From NCBI GenBank assembly GCA_023433775.1, contig JAEYTY010000103.1, forward strand, positions 1 through 44,076: a stretch of DNA of 44,076 nt, read 5' to 3'. Made by a program: the position numbers and the translations under genes. The notes under the pieces are model-generated. The model was not told where the DNA came from. It saw only the letters and a program-made list of their open reading frames with translations, and searched no databases. Origin of the DNA: Pseudomonadota bacterium (GTDB lineage: Bacteria > Pseudomonadota > Alphaproteobacteria > Rhizobiales > Devosiaceae). Positions 23,557-31,210 of this stretch are shown here, one piece after another. How positions within the stretch are numbered: the stretch's first letter is position 1; each line of letters opens with the position of its first letter.

Positions 23557-23671
23557 AAAATCGCTCCGGTGGAGCGATTTTAGGCGAGAAGGCCATGAGA
23601 GCTTGGAGCGACCGAAGGTCACTTCGCTCCAGTGGAGCGAAGTGAGCGAACAAGGCTCGAATGGCGGGGGC
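23557..23671. repeat. modular palindromic repeats, copies 2 and 3
   Basis: Two perfect palindromes with the shared core CGCTCC-(A/G)GT-GGAGCG: arms of 11 bp at 23557-23581 (AAAATCGCTCC / GGAGCGATTTT) and 12 bp at 23619-23645 (TCACTTCGCTCC / GGAGCGAAGTGA). They are followed by GCGAGAAGGCCATGAGAGCT and GCGAACAAGGCTCGAATGGCG, the same modules found once, in the same order, at 14824-14883. The pair looks like copy 1 with an extra palindromic module inserted. Confidence 0.8.
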
Positions 23672-23711
23672 ACGCCCGAAAGACAAACTGATTTCCAAGG
23701 CGAAAACACAT

Positions 23712-23733
23712 TTTTGAGGTACGTACATCAAAA
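23712..23733. promoter_or_regulatory. 22-bp near-perfect palindrome upstream of the aldose-dehydrogenase-like SDR
   Basis: Arms TTTTGAGGTAC and GTACATCAAAA pair at 10 of 11 positions around a central GTACGTAC. It lies 68 bases before the chosen start at 23802. Its form suits a LacI- or GntR-type repressor; no such gene is in the window. Confidence 0.65.
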
Positions 23734-23801
23734 TTGACTTGCAGCGTGAAGGCGTGGGATTTATTTCGCTATCAGACCCCAAATCACCGGACCATCAGGC
23801 C

Positions 23802-24572
23802 ATGACCAGCTTTGCTTCCTATCCCAGTCTCAAGGATCGCCCCGTGGTCATTTCCGGGGGCGCCTCGGGCATTGGCGAGGCCCTGGTGCGCAATTTTGCG
23901 GCGCAGGGCGCCAGGGTCGGCTTTGTCGATATTGCGGGGGACGCGGGCGAAAAGCTGGCCGCTGAACTGACTGTCGCCGGATACACCGCGCGCTTTACCC
24001 GTTGCGATGTCACCGACATCCCGGCCTATCAGTCCGCCATTGCCGATTTTGCTCAACGCCATGGCGATGCGCGGGCGCTGATCAACAATGCCGCGCATGA
24101 CCAGCGGCACAAATGGGCCGATGTCACCCCCGAGCAATGGGATAATCGCATGGCGGTCAATCTCAAGCACTATTTCTTTGCCATCCAGGCGGTCGCGCCG
24201 GGCATGATCCGTGCCGGGGGCGGGGCCATCGTCAATTTCAGCTCGATCAGCTGGATGGTGATGACGCCCGATCTTCCGGTCTATGAAACCGCCAAGGCCG
24301 CCGCGCATGGCTTGACCCGGTCCATGGCCCGCGAATTGGGCCAGTCCCATATTCGCGTCAATACGCTGTCGCCCGGCTGGGTGATGACCGAGCGGCAGAA
24401 AAGCCTGTGGCTCAATCCGGAAACCGAAAAGCAGCTCGAACAGGACCAGCCGCTGGCTGGCCGCGTTCAGCCCGATGATTGCGCCCGCATGGCCCTGTTC
24501 CTTGCCGCCGACGACAGCGCCATGATTTCCGCACAGCAATTTCTGGTCGATGCAGGCTGGGCCAATAGCTAA
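23802..24572 (+). CDS. SDR family aldose 1-dehydrogenase, XylB-like
   Basis: 256 residues from the ATG at 23802 (MTSFASYPSLKDRPVVISGG). The Rossmann loop is SGGASGIGEAL, then LINNAAHDQRHKWADVT, catalytic Ser in VNFSSISWMVM and catalytic YETAK. The pattern YPSLK...NNA-DxRHK...W...VNL+H...FSSISW...YETAKA is very close to my memory of Caulobacter D-xylose 1-dehydrogenase (XylB), so oxidation of a pentose or other aldose to its lactone is likely. The start could be upstream, since the frame is open from 23739. The gene is alone here: no xylonate dehydratase or transporter lies nearby. A palindrome upstream suggests sugar-responsive repression. Confidence 0.9.
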   Translation: MTSFASYPSLKDRPVVISGGASGIGEALVRNFAAQGARVGFVDIAGDAGEKLAAELTVAGYTARFTRCDVTDIPAYQSAIADFAQRHGDARALINNAAHDQRHKWADVTPEQWDNRMAVNLKHYFFAIQAVAPGMIRAGGGAIVNFSSISWMVMTPDLPVYETAKAAAHGLTRSMARELGQSHIRVNTLSPGWVMTERQKSLWLNPETEKQLEQDQPLAGRVQPDDCARMALFLAADDSAMISAQQFLVDAGWANS

Positions 24573-24695
24573 AGCGGATTCATCGCCGGGGCGGGGGGCG
24601 AAGTTTTGCGCATCCCCTTTTCCTCACCACGCTCCTGCCTTATTGAAGAGGCAGGACAGGGCCACTGCACTCAAAAAATCCTTCAGGGGGATCAT

Positions 24696-25361
24696 ATGAA
24701 GTCGAAGATTATCGTCGCTCTCGCCGCGACTTTGGCGCTCAGCGCCTGCACCACCACCAATCCCTATACCGGGCAGTCCCAGCTTTCCAACACCGCTGGC
24801 GGTGCGCTGATCGGCACGGGCGGTGGCGCACTGGCTGGCGCGATTGTTGGCGCTGCCGTGGGCGGTGACGCTCGCATTGGTGCGCTGATCGGCGCCGGCG
24901 TTGGCGGCCTCACCGGCGCGGCCATCGGCAATTACATGGACCAGCAGGAAGCCGAGCTGCGCGCCCAGCTTCAGGGCACTGGCGTTTCGGTCACCCGCGT
25001 GGGCGACCAGATCATCCTCAACATGCCGTCCAACATCACCTTCGCCACGGCCTCGGCTGCCGTGCAGCCGCAGTTCAACCAGACCCTGGTCTCGGTTGGC
25101 CTCGTGCTGCAGAAGTTCAACAAGACCATTGTTGACGTCTATGGCCACACCGACAGCCAGGGCGACGATGCCTATAACCTGACGCTCAGCCAGCAGCGCG
25201 CTGTTGCCGTTGCGACTGTGCTTGCCAATCAGGGCATCGATCAGCGCCGCTTCTATATCGAAGGCAAGGGCGAAACGAGCCCGGTCGCATCCAACGCCAC
25301 CGAAGCCGGCCGCGCCCAGAACCGTCGCGTGGAAATCCAGCTCTCGCCCATCCGCGGCTGA
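24696..25361 (+). CDS. OmpA-family outer-membrane lipoprotein with glycine zipper
   Basis: 221 residues from the ATG at 24696, with AGGGGG (24685-24690) 5 bases before. A lipoprotein signal ends in the lipobox ALSAC (Cys about residue 20). Glycine-zipper segments follow (GGALIGTGGGALAGAIVGAA; GALIGAGVGGLTGAAIGNYM). The C-terminal half is an OmpA-like peptidoglycan-binding domain with VYGHTDSQGDDAYNLTLSQQ, RAVAV, YIEGKGE and AGRAQNRRVEIQL. It likely anchors the outer membrane to peptidoglycan (YiaD/Pal-like). A strong terminator follows. The gene is single. Confidence 0.95.
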   Translation: MKSKIIVALAATLALSACTTTNPYTGQSQLSNTAGGALIGTGGGALAGAIVGAAVGGDARIGALIGAGVGGLTGAAIGNYMDQQEAELRAQLQGTGVSVTRVGDQIILNMPSNITFATASAAVQPQFNQTLVSVGLVLQKFNKTIVDVYGHTDSQGDDAYNLTLSQQRAVAVATVLANQGIDQRRFYIEGKGETSPVASNATEAGRAQNRRVEIQLSPIRG

Positions 25362-25381
25362 TCGCGACAATCACCGAATAC

Positions 25382-25410
25382 GAAAACGCGGCCCGGTGGC
25401 CGCGTTTTCT
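25382..25410. terminator. bidirectional rho-independent terminator
   Basis: Perfect 12-bp stem GAAAACGCGGCC / GGCCGCGTTTTC with a CGGT loop. The A and T ends give a U-run in either direction, so it can end both the OmpA-family gene and the convergent small membrane-protein gene that stops at 25412. Confidence 0.92.
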
Positions 25411-25411
25411 G

Positions 25412-25714
25412 TTACTGGACGGCGGGCTGAACCGGCTCCACCACCGGCGCCGATGTCGGCGTACCGGGCTGCATATCGGTTCCCGGCGCGCCCGAGAACA
25501 TCTGCATCAGCAGCAGGATGGCGATGATGATGCCAAGGCCGACCAAGCCATAGAGCCACCAATTGGTGGGCCCGGTGGCGCCGACACTGGCTTCATGTTC
25601 ACCGGCAACCTTGAGCTTGGAATTGTCCGGCACATCGATGCGCGAGCCGTTTTCATCGACCAGGTAATCGACCGACGCCACCTTGGCCGCGTCCTTGTCC
25701 GTGGATGTGCTCAT
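25412..25714 (-). CDS. small single-pass membrane protein, hypothetical
   Basis: 100 residues from the ATG at 25714, with AAGGGAG 5 to 11 bases upstream. The N-terminal half is polar (STSTDKDAAKVASVDYLVDE), then a single membrane helix (WWLYGLVGLGIIIAILLLMQM, about 51-71), then a Pro/Thr-rich tail (PGTPTSAPVVEPVQPAVQ). This fits an N-in or N-out anchor protein; no known domain. Its ATG overlaps the stop of the preceding gene (TGATG), so the two are translated together. The terminator after it is shared with the OmpA-family gene. Confidence 0.8.
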   Translation of the reverse strand: MSTSTDKDAAKVASVDYLVDENGSRIDVPDNSKLKVAGEHEASVGATGPTNWWLYGLVGLGIIIAILLLMQMFSGAPGTDMQPGTPTSAPVVEPVQPAVQ

Positions 25715-25971
25715 CAATAATCTCCCTTGAGAACGGTCTCAGTGCCCACACCCTCGGCCACGCCTTCGCGGACATGGGCAATGGCCTCATCGATTTCTTC
25801 CGGTTCAAACCCGATGGAACGGCCATCCGACCCGGCACCAGCCGCATCGGCCTTGAGCTGGTTCAGCAGGTCCAGTTTCTCCCGCGCAGTGAGCAGGCTG
25901 TTGCTGGCGATCATCATGGGGCTGAGCTGCTCATTGCCGCTCAAACCCTTCTTGAGAGTGTCGAAAACCAT
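25714..25971 (-). CDS. small hypothetical protein coupled to the membrane protein
   Basis: 85 residues (MVFDTLKKGLSGNEQLSPMM ... VGTETVLKGDY). It is largely helical and soluble (LTAREKLDLLNQLKADAAGA; EPEEIDEAIAHVREGVAEGV). There is no known domain, signal or membrane segment. It is the first gene of a two-gene unit: its TGA overlaps the ATG of the single-pass membrane protein. Codon use looks like the neighbours. I do not recognise the family. Confidence 0.72.
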   Translation of the reverse strand: MVFDTLKKGLSGNEQLSPMMIASNSLLTAREKLDLLNQLKADAAGAGSDGRSIGFEPEEIDEAIAHVREGVAEGVGTETVLKGDY

Positions 25972-26151
25972 GTTGAACTCCTTCGCATGGCGTGACGGCC
26001 CGGCGGACCCTTTGCAGACTAATGCGCCGAAAGGGCAGGAGTTCCGGCCATTCCGGCTGCGTCGCCGCTTGGCAAATGTCGCAATTTGTCAGGCGCTTTA
26101 ACTCGCCCTTGAGAAGTTTACGGCGTCATGGGGTTCCAGGTGGGGCCTGAA

Positions 26152-27768
26152 ATGAGCCGGTTTGTCGGGTTTCTGATCTCAAATTCCAATCAGCGCAGTC
26201 TGCGGCTGCTGCTTTGGCTCGCATCCTTCGCGACTCTCATGGCCCTGTCAGGCTGGTTCGTCGCGGAAGAAGTTTCGCGCAATATGCGCACCCAGACCGC
26301 GCAAACCCTGGCAAGCTACGAGCGACTTCGCTCCAATGCGCTTAGCACCTTTGAAGTCATGAGCCAGCGTCTGGTCGATGCGCCGTGTTCCGCGCCGTTC
26401 CTCGATGAGATGCGCAAGATTGCCTTTCTCCCTGATGGCATCAACGAACTGCTCTATGCGCCCAACGGCACCGTCATGTGCTCAGTCAATTCGGGCGTCT
26501 TCGAAACACCGGTCAGTATCGGCCAGGCCGATGTCGATGCTGCCAACCCCTTTGGTGTTTCCTTCTGGCTCGACCGGGATTTGGGCTTCCTGCGTCTCGA
26601 GAACATGACTGGCACTATTGCCGGCTCTGGCAATTTCGCCATGGTCGTGCCCTCGCAGGCGCTGCCAGCCACGACGCCGCGCTGGATGGAGCAGGAACTC
26701 GTTTTCAAATCGCCCGATAGCCGCTGGTGGCATCGCTCCGGCACGCCGGGCATATATGTCGACGCATTGGACAATTCCGGCTCGCCGGTTGTTCAATTGT
26801 TGGGTGGCTCCCTGCTGCACTTGTCCTGCGATCCGGTAGGCGTTCACTGCATTGCCTCGCGAACCCGGCTTGGCGACCTCTTCGCGTTGGGCTGGGGCAC
26901 CATTGGCGTGGTCGTGCTGGTGACGAGCATTCTTTCCGCCTGGATTGTCCAGCAGGCTATGGGCTTCATTGCGCGGCATTGGTCATTCGAAGCACGTTTT
27001 CTCCGACATTTCGAAGGCGGTAGCGTTGTCTGCGCCTACCAGCCCCTGCTCAACCTGCGCACCGACACGGTGACGGGTTGTGAAGTACTGGCGCGCTGGT
27101 ACGATCACGACGGCTCGCTCGTCTCTCCCGACCGGTTCCTCTCCATCGTGGAGAAACACGGCCTCACAGAGCGCTTCACCGCTCTCGTGGTTGACAGAGC
27201 CTTTGCCGACCTCAACGGAAAACTGACGCCCGGCACCCGGCTGCAGATCAATTTCAACATTTTCCCGCAGGATTTGCGTGCCGATTTCCTGATCCCGATG
27301 TTTGCCGATTTTCTCGCGCCGGACTCGCCGTTTGATGTTGCCATCGAGATCGTTGAAACCGGGGAAGTGCGCCTAGAGACCGCCGAAACGGAAATCGAGC
27401 GGCTTCGCGCCGCCGGCATCCGCACCTATATCGACGATTTCGGCTCCGGCTATTCATCGATGCAAAATCTGGCGCGTCTTTCCATCGACGGGGTAAAGCT
27501 CGACAGGTCCTTCGCTATGGCGCTCGATGATTCAATCATGTCGCGAATGCTCGATCATGCCATCGACATGGTGCAGGCCTCCGGACGGAACATTGTCGTC
27601 GAGGGCGTAGAGACCGCCCCTCGCCTGCAAAGGCTGGTGGAGTGCGGAAAGGTCGACTTTGCGCAGGGTTATTACATTGCCCGTCCGTTGACGCCGGACA
27701 AATTCCTCGGCTTCCTCCACGAACGTGGACCCAGGCCCAAGAAAGCCAAACCGCGTCTGGTCGCCTAA
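26152..27768 (+). CDS. cyclic-di-GMP phosphodiesterase with CSS-motif sensor and EAL domain
   Basis: 538 residues from the ATG at 26152 (AGGTGGGG at 26138-26145); a further ATG at 26128 is possible. A first membrane helix (about 17-37) is followed by a periplasmic domain with the two Cys of the CSS motif (DAPCSAPFLDEMRKIAF and VMCSVNSG), a second membrane helix (about 240-262) and the EAL domain. The catalytic residues are kept: EVLARW in place of EALLRW, NFNIFPQDL, EIVETGE, IDDFGSGYSS, VKLDRSF, VVEGVET and QGYYIARPL. It should hydrolyse c-di-GMP. CSS-EAL enzymes of enterobacteria (PdeB/PdeC type) respond to redox state of these cysteines via Dsb proteins. No GGDEF partner is near. Confidence 0.93.
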   Translation: MSRFVGFLISNSNQRSLRLLLWLASFATLMALSGWFVAEEVSRNMRTQTAQTLASYERLRSNALSTFEVMSQRLVDAPCSAPFLDEMRKIAFLPDGINELLYAPNGTVMCSVNSGVFETPVSIGQADVDAANPFGVSFWLDRDLGFLRLENMTGTIAGSGNFAMVVPSQALPATTPRWMEQELVFKSPDSRWWHRSGTPGIYVDALDNSGSPVVQLLGGSLLHLSCDPVGVHCIASRTRLGDLFALGWGTIGVVVLVTSILSAWIVQQAMGFIARHWSFEARFLRHFEGGSVVCAYQPLLNLRTDTVTGCEVLARWYDHDGSLVSPDRFLSIVEKHGLTERFTALVVDRAFADLNGKLTPGTRLQINFNIFPQDLRADFLIPMFADFLAPDSPFDVAIEIVETGEVRLETAETEIERLRAAGIRTYIDDFGSGYSSMQNLARLSIDGVKLDRSFAMALDDSIMSRMLDHAIDMVQASGRNIVVEGVETAPRLQRLVECGKVDFAQGYYIARPLTPDKFLGFLHERGPRPKKAKPRLVA

Positions 27769-27864
27769 GCTCACGCCGTCGCGCATCCACTGCTCGGGAG
27801 AGTGATGGAACTTCCATCCCTTGGTCTGGATTGAAGTGCGGTTGCACCCAGCGCGGTATCCAGC

Positions 27865-28929
27865 ATGTACAGTACCAATCAGTTTTCCGGTTCGTCGCCT
27901 CTGGGGCCGGATTTTGCCGCCCTTGCCGAGTTTGTCTATACGACAGGGGAAAGCCCCGGCTTCAGCCGCCGCCGTCGCGGCAAAGGTATGCAGTTTCTCG
28001 ATTGCGCGGGCAACACGATCAGTGACCCGACAATGATAGCGCGCATTCGCAGCCTTGGCATTCCGCCGGCCTGGACCAATGTCTGGATTTGTCCGAACCC
28101 CGATGGCCATTTGCAGGCGACCGGCTTTGACGCACGTGGCCGCAAGCAATATCGCTATCACCCGCGCTGGACCGAGGTGCGGGACGAAGCGAAATTTTCG
28201 AGGCTTGTCGATTTCTCTCAGGCCCTCCCGTCATTGCGCGAACAGGTAAAGTCCGACCTGCGCCGCCGCAGTCTCAATCAGGAGCGGGTCGTCGCCTCGG
28301 TGATCTGGCTTCTCGACAACACCATGATCCGCATCGGCAATGCCGCCTATTCACGACAGAACAAGAGCTTCGGCCTGACCACGCTTCGCGACCGCCACGT
28401 CAAGATTGAAGGCGACCGGCTCCGCTTCGTGTTTCGGGGTAAGGCGGGTAAGGACTGGAATGTGCAACTGGTCGACCGCCGAATGGCGCGTCTGGTCCGC
28501 AGCGTTCAGGAATTGCCGGGGCAGGACCTGTTTCAATATCTCGATGCCGACGGCAATCGCCACAAGGTCCAATCTCAAGAGATCAACGATTACATCCGCA
28601 ATGTGATCGGCGCGGATTTCACCGCCAAATATTTCCGGACCTGGGGCGGCACGACACGGGCGCTGTCGCTATTCGCTGAAACGCCTCTGCCCGAAACAAA
28701 GCGCGAGCAGGTTCGCATTTCAAATAGCCTCATCGATCAGGTCGCCAACCATTTGGGTAATACGCGCACCATCTGTCGCAAGTGCTATATCCACCCCGGC
28801 ATCCCGACCTCGTGGACGGCGGGAACGCTGGCCGAAGAACTGGAAAGCCAGCGGGCCGATCACGCGACCGGTCTTGATCTGGAAGAAGCGCTGACCCAGC
28901 AATGGCTGGTCCGGCAGCTCAATGCGTGA
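27865..28929 (+). CDS. DNA topoisomerase IB (poxvirus-type)
   Basis: Relaxes supercoils by a 3'-phosphotyrosyl bond without ATP. 354 residues. Conserved core: DNTMIRIGNAAYSRQNKSFG, GLTTLRDRHVK, the catalytic Lys in FRGKAGKDWNV, the Arg/His segment TAKYFRTWGGTTRAL and catalytic Tyr308 in CRKCYIHPGI. It heads the DNA-repair and stress block; treY follows at once, its open frame overlapping the stop. No good ribosome site is seen before the ATG at 27865. In alphaproteobacteria such enzymes are accessory and often lie with stress genes. Confidence 0.95.
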   Translation: MYSTNQFSGSSPLGPDFAALAEFVYTTGESPGFSRRRRGKGMQFLDCAGNTISDPTMIARIRSLGIPPAWTNVWICPNPDGHLQATGFDARGRKQYRYHPRWTEVRDEAKFSRLVDFSQALPSLREQVKSDLRRRSLNQERVVASVIWLLDNTMIRIGNAAYSRQNKSFGLTTLRDRHVKIEGDRLRFVFRGKAGKDWNVQLVDRRMARLVRSVQELPGQDLFQYLDADGNRHKVQSQEINDYIRNVIGADFTAKYFRTWGGTTRALSLFAETPLPETKREQVRISNSLIDQVANHLGNTRTICRKCYIHPGIPTSWTAGTLAEELESQRADHATGLDLEEALTQQWLVRQLNA

Positions 28930-28957
28930 GCGGAATGTTCCAGGCGGCGACATTCCC

Positions 28958-31210
28958 ATGATTGATAGAATCCCGACGGCCACCTACCGCATTCAGCTGC
29001 GCAATGGTGTCACCTTTTCCGATGTCGAAAGTCAGCTCGCCTATCTGGCCGATCTCGGCATTTCACACCTCTATCTCTCACCCATTTTTGCCGCCAGCGC
29101 CGGCTCCACGCACGGCTATGACATTGTCGATCCAACCCATGTCGAAGCAGATCTAGGCGGACGGGAGGGATTTGAGCGTCTCGCCACTCATGCCCATAAG
29201 CGCGGTCTTGGCGTCATTCTCGACATCGTCCCTAACCACACTGCGTTCAGCCTCGAAAATCCCTGGCTGAGAGAGGTTCTGCGCGACGGACACCAATCTC
29301 GATACGCGTCTCATTTCGACATTGACTGGAACGCCGGCCCGCTGGCTCTGCCAATGCTGCCGGAGCCTTTTGCCAGGATGCTGGCTGCAGGACGGTTTGC
29401 GGCGCGGGATGGCCTGTGGTTGTTTGATGACGCGGCGATTCCGTTGTCAGCCTCCGGCTCACAAGCCGCAAGCACGCCCGAAGAGCTTCGGGCGCTGCAC
29501 GAGCAGCAGCATTGGCGCTTGCATCATTGGGAAACGGAACGCGATTGCATCACGCATCGGCGGTTTTTCAATGTCACCTCGCTGATCGGAATGCGGGTCG
29601 AAGACCCACTTGTATTCGAGCACACGCATTTCCTGATTTTCGATCTCGTCAGATCCGGCCATGTCGATGGCCTGCGTGTCGATCACGTCGACGGATTGGC
29701 TGATCCAAAATCCTATCTGGATAATTTGGCGATTGCGCTGCCGGGTGTGCCGGTGTGGGTGGAGAAAATCCTTGTTGGTCGCGAAACGCTGCGGCCGGAT
29801 TGGAAGACGATCGGCACTACGGGGTACGAGGCGGGCCGACTGCTGACACGGCTGCTGACGAATCGAGAAGGCGTCGCTGAAAATCAGGCCAACTGGCGTC
29901 AATTCACTTCGGCCACGGATGACTTTCGGGCGGTCCTGTCCCAATCGAAGCTGGACGTGCTGCACAACGAATTGGCAGCCGAGCTGCACCAATTGGTCAT
30001 GCTTGCCGGACATGCTCTTCGCGATGATCCCGATGTTGAAGCTGGGCCCGAAAGTCTCCGCGAAGCCATCGTCGTTCTGCTCACCGGCATGGATCGCTAT
30101 CGGACCTATATCGACTATAGTGGCGCCGCCGACGAAGACCGCCGCTTGATCGACGCTATTGTCGATGACGCCCGCGCCAGCTTACGGTCGTCGCGCGTGT
30201 TGGAGCATCTGGCGCGCGCCATGCTCTCCGGGCAATCCGCTGCTGCAAGGGCATTTGCCAGCCGGTTTCAACAGGTGTCCGGCGCACTCCTGGCCAAGGC
30301 GCAGGAGGATACGGCAGGATTCCGCTGGACGCCCTATCTTGCCGCCAATGAAGTTGGCGCAGAGCCGGATGAGGCGACTGTAAGCGAAGGGGAAGCCAAT
30401 GAATTCCTGGCCCTTCGCAAGCCGTGTCACATGACGCTGACCTCCAGCCATGATTCCAAACGTTCCGAAGATTCCCGGATGCGGCTTGCGGCCCTCTCTC
30501 ACCACCGCGATGCTTTTGCTAGCCTCGTGGCAGATGCAACGCAGCTTGCTGACGGCAGGGTTTCGGCCGAATGGCGATGGTACATCACCCAGGCCGTGCT
30601 CGCCATCTGGGGTGCAGAGCCTAAGGCCTTGCAGGATCGGCTCAGCCAACACATCCAGAAGGCCATGCGCGAGGCAAAGCTGGCGACGTTCTGGACGCGG
30701 CCGGTGGAGGAAGTTGAAGCTCCTTCAATAGAGTTCGGTAAAACTCTGTGCCGGCATTGGGCGGCGACCAATCCCACCGAACTCCAAACCTTGTTGCAGA
30801 GCGGGGAAGCCCTCATTCTCGCGCAACTGGCGCTCAAATGCCTGATGCCGGGCTTTCCGGATATCTATCGCGGTAGTGAGGGCCCCTATTTCGCCTTGAC
30901 CGACCCCGACAGCCGCTTGCCTGTGGATTGGGCCTCTCTCGCGACATTGAAGGATGGCAGCGGCTTTGCGGGCGACAAGGCCAGACTGACGCGGACATTA
31001 CTGCATTTGCGGAAGGCCGAGAGGTCTTTCTTTGCCTCCGCAAGGTCTCATGTTTCGACCGATGGGGGACAATTGCGGCTGACGCGCTCGACCAATGAGC
31101 GCAGGCTCATTGTCGAACATGGACCGAGCGAATGCAGCGCGGCGCTGAAGCAGATCTGGCACAGCACCTATGCCGGACAGACCCTCACCATCGGTTGGCT
31201 CAGTCATTGA
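28958..31210 (+). CDS. treY: maltooligosyl trehalose synthase
   Basis: Converts the reducing end of maltodextrins to a trehalose-type alpha,alpha-1,1 bond (GH13_26); TreZ then frees trehalose. 750 residues from the ATG at 28958 (MIDRIPTATYRIQLRNGVTF), a typical start; an ATG 12 codons upstream overlaps the topoisomerase stop. GH13 regions: VILDIVPNH (I), DGLRVDHVDGLADP (II, nucleophile Asp), WVEKIL (III, acid Glu) and LTSSHDSKRSED (IV). The C-terminus (VEHGPSE...TLTIGWL) is normal. No treZ, treX or otsAB is in the window, so the second step must be encoded elsewhere. The 3' end overlaps ligD by 11 bases. Confidence 0.95.
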   Translation: MIDRIPTATYRIQLRNGVTFSDVESQLAYLADLGISHLYLSPIFAASAGSTHGYDIVDPTHVEADLGGREGFERLATHAHKRGLGVILDIVPNHTAFSLENPWLREVLRDGHQSRYASHFDIDWNAGPLALPMLPEPFARMLAAGRFAARDGLWLFDDAAIPLSASGSQAASTPEELRALHEQQHWRLHHWETERDCITHRRFFNVTSLIGMRVEDPLVFEHTHFLIFDLVRSGHVDGLRVDHVDGLADPKSYLDNLAIALPGVPVWVEKILVGRETLRPDWKTIGTTGYEAGRLLTRLLTNREGVAENQANWRQFTSATDDFRAVLSQSKLDVLHNELAAELHQLVMLAGHALRDDPDVEAGPESLREAIVVLLTGMDRYRTYIDYSGAADEDRRLIDAIVDDARASLRSSRVLEHLARAMLSGQSAAARAFASRFQQVSGALLAKAQEDTAGFRWTPYLAANEVGAEPDEATVSEGEANEFLALRKPCHMTLTSSHDSKRSEDSRMRLAALSHHRDAFASLVADATQLADGRVSAEWRWYITQAVLAIWGAEPKALQDRLSQHIQKAMREAKLATFWTRPVEEVEAPSIEFGKTLCRHWAATNPTELQTLLQSGEALILAQLALKCLMPGFPDIYRGSEGPYFALTDPDSRLPVDWASLATLKDGSGFAGDKARLTRTLLHLRKAERSFFASARSHVSTDGGQLRLTRSTNERRLIVEHGPSECSAALKQIWHSTYAGQTLTIGWLSH

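Noticed and set aside
27770..27864. Left attachment site matching the tRNA-Thr 3' end
   Set aside because: I compared the terminal 32 bases of the tRNA by eye with the gap before topoisomerase IB and saw no match; kept only as a test to run.
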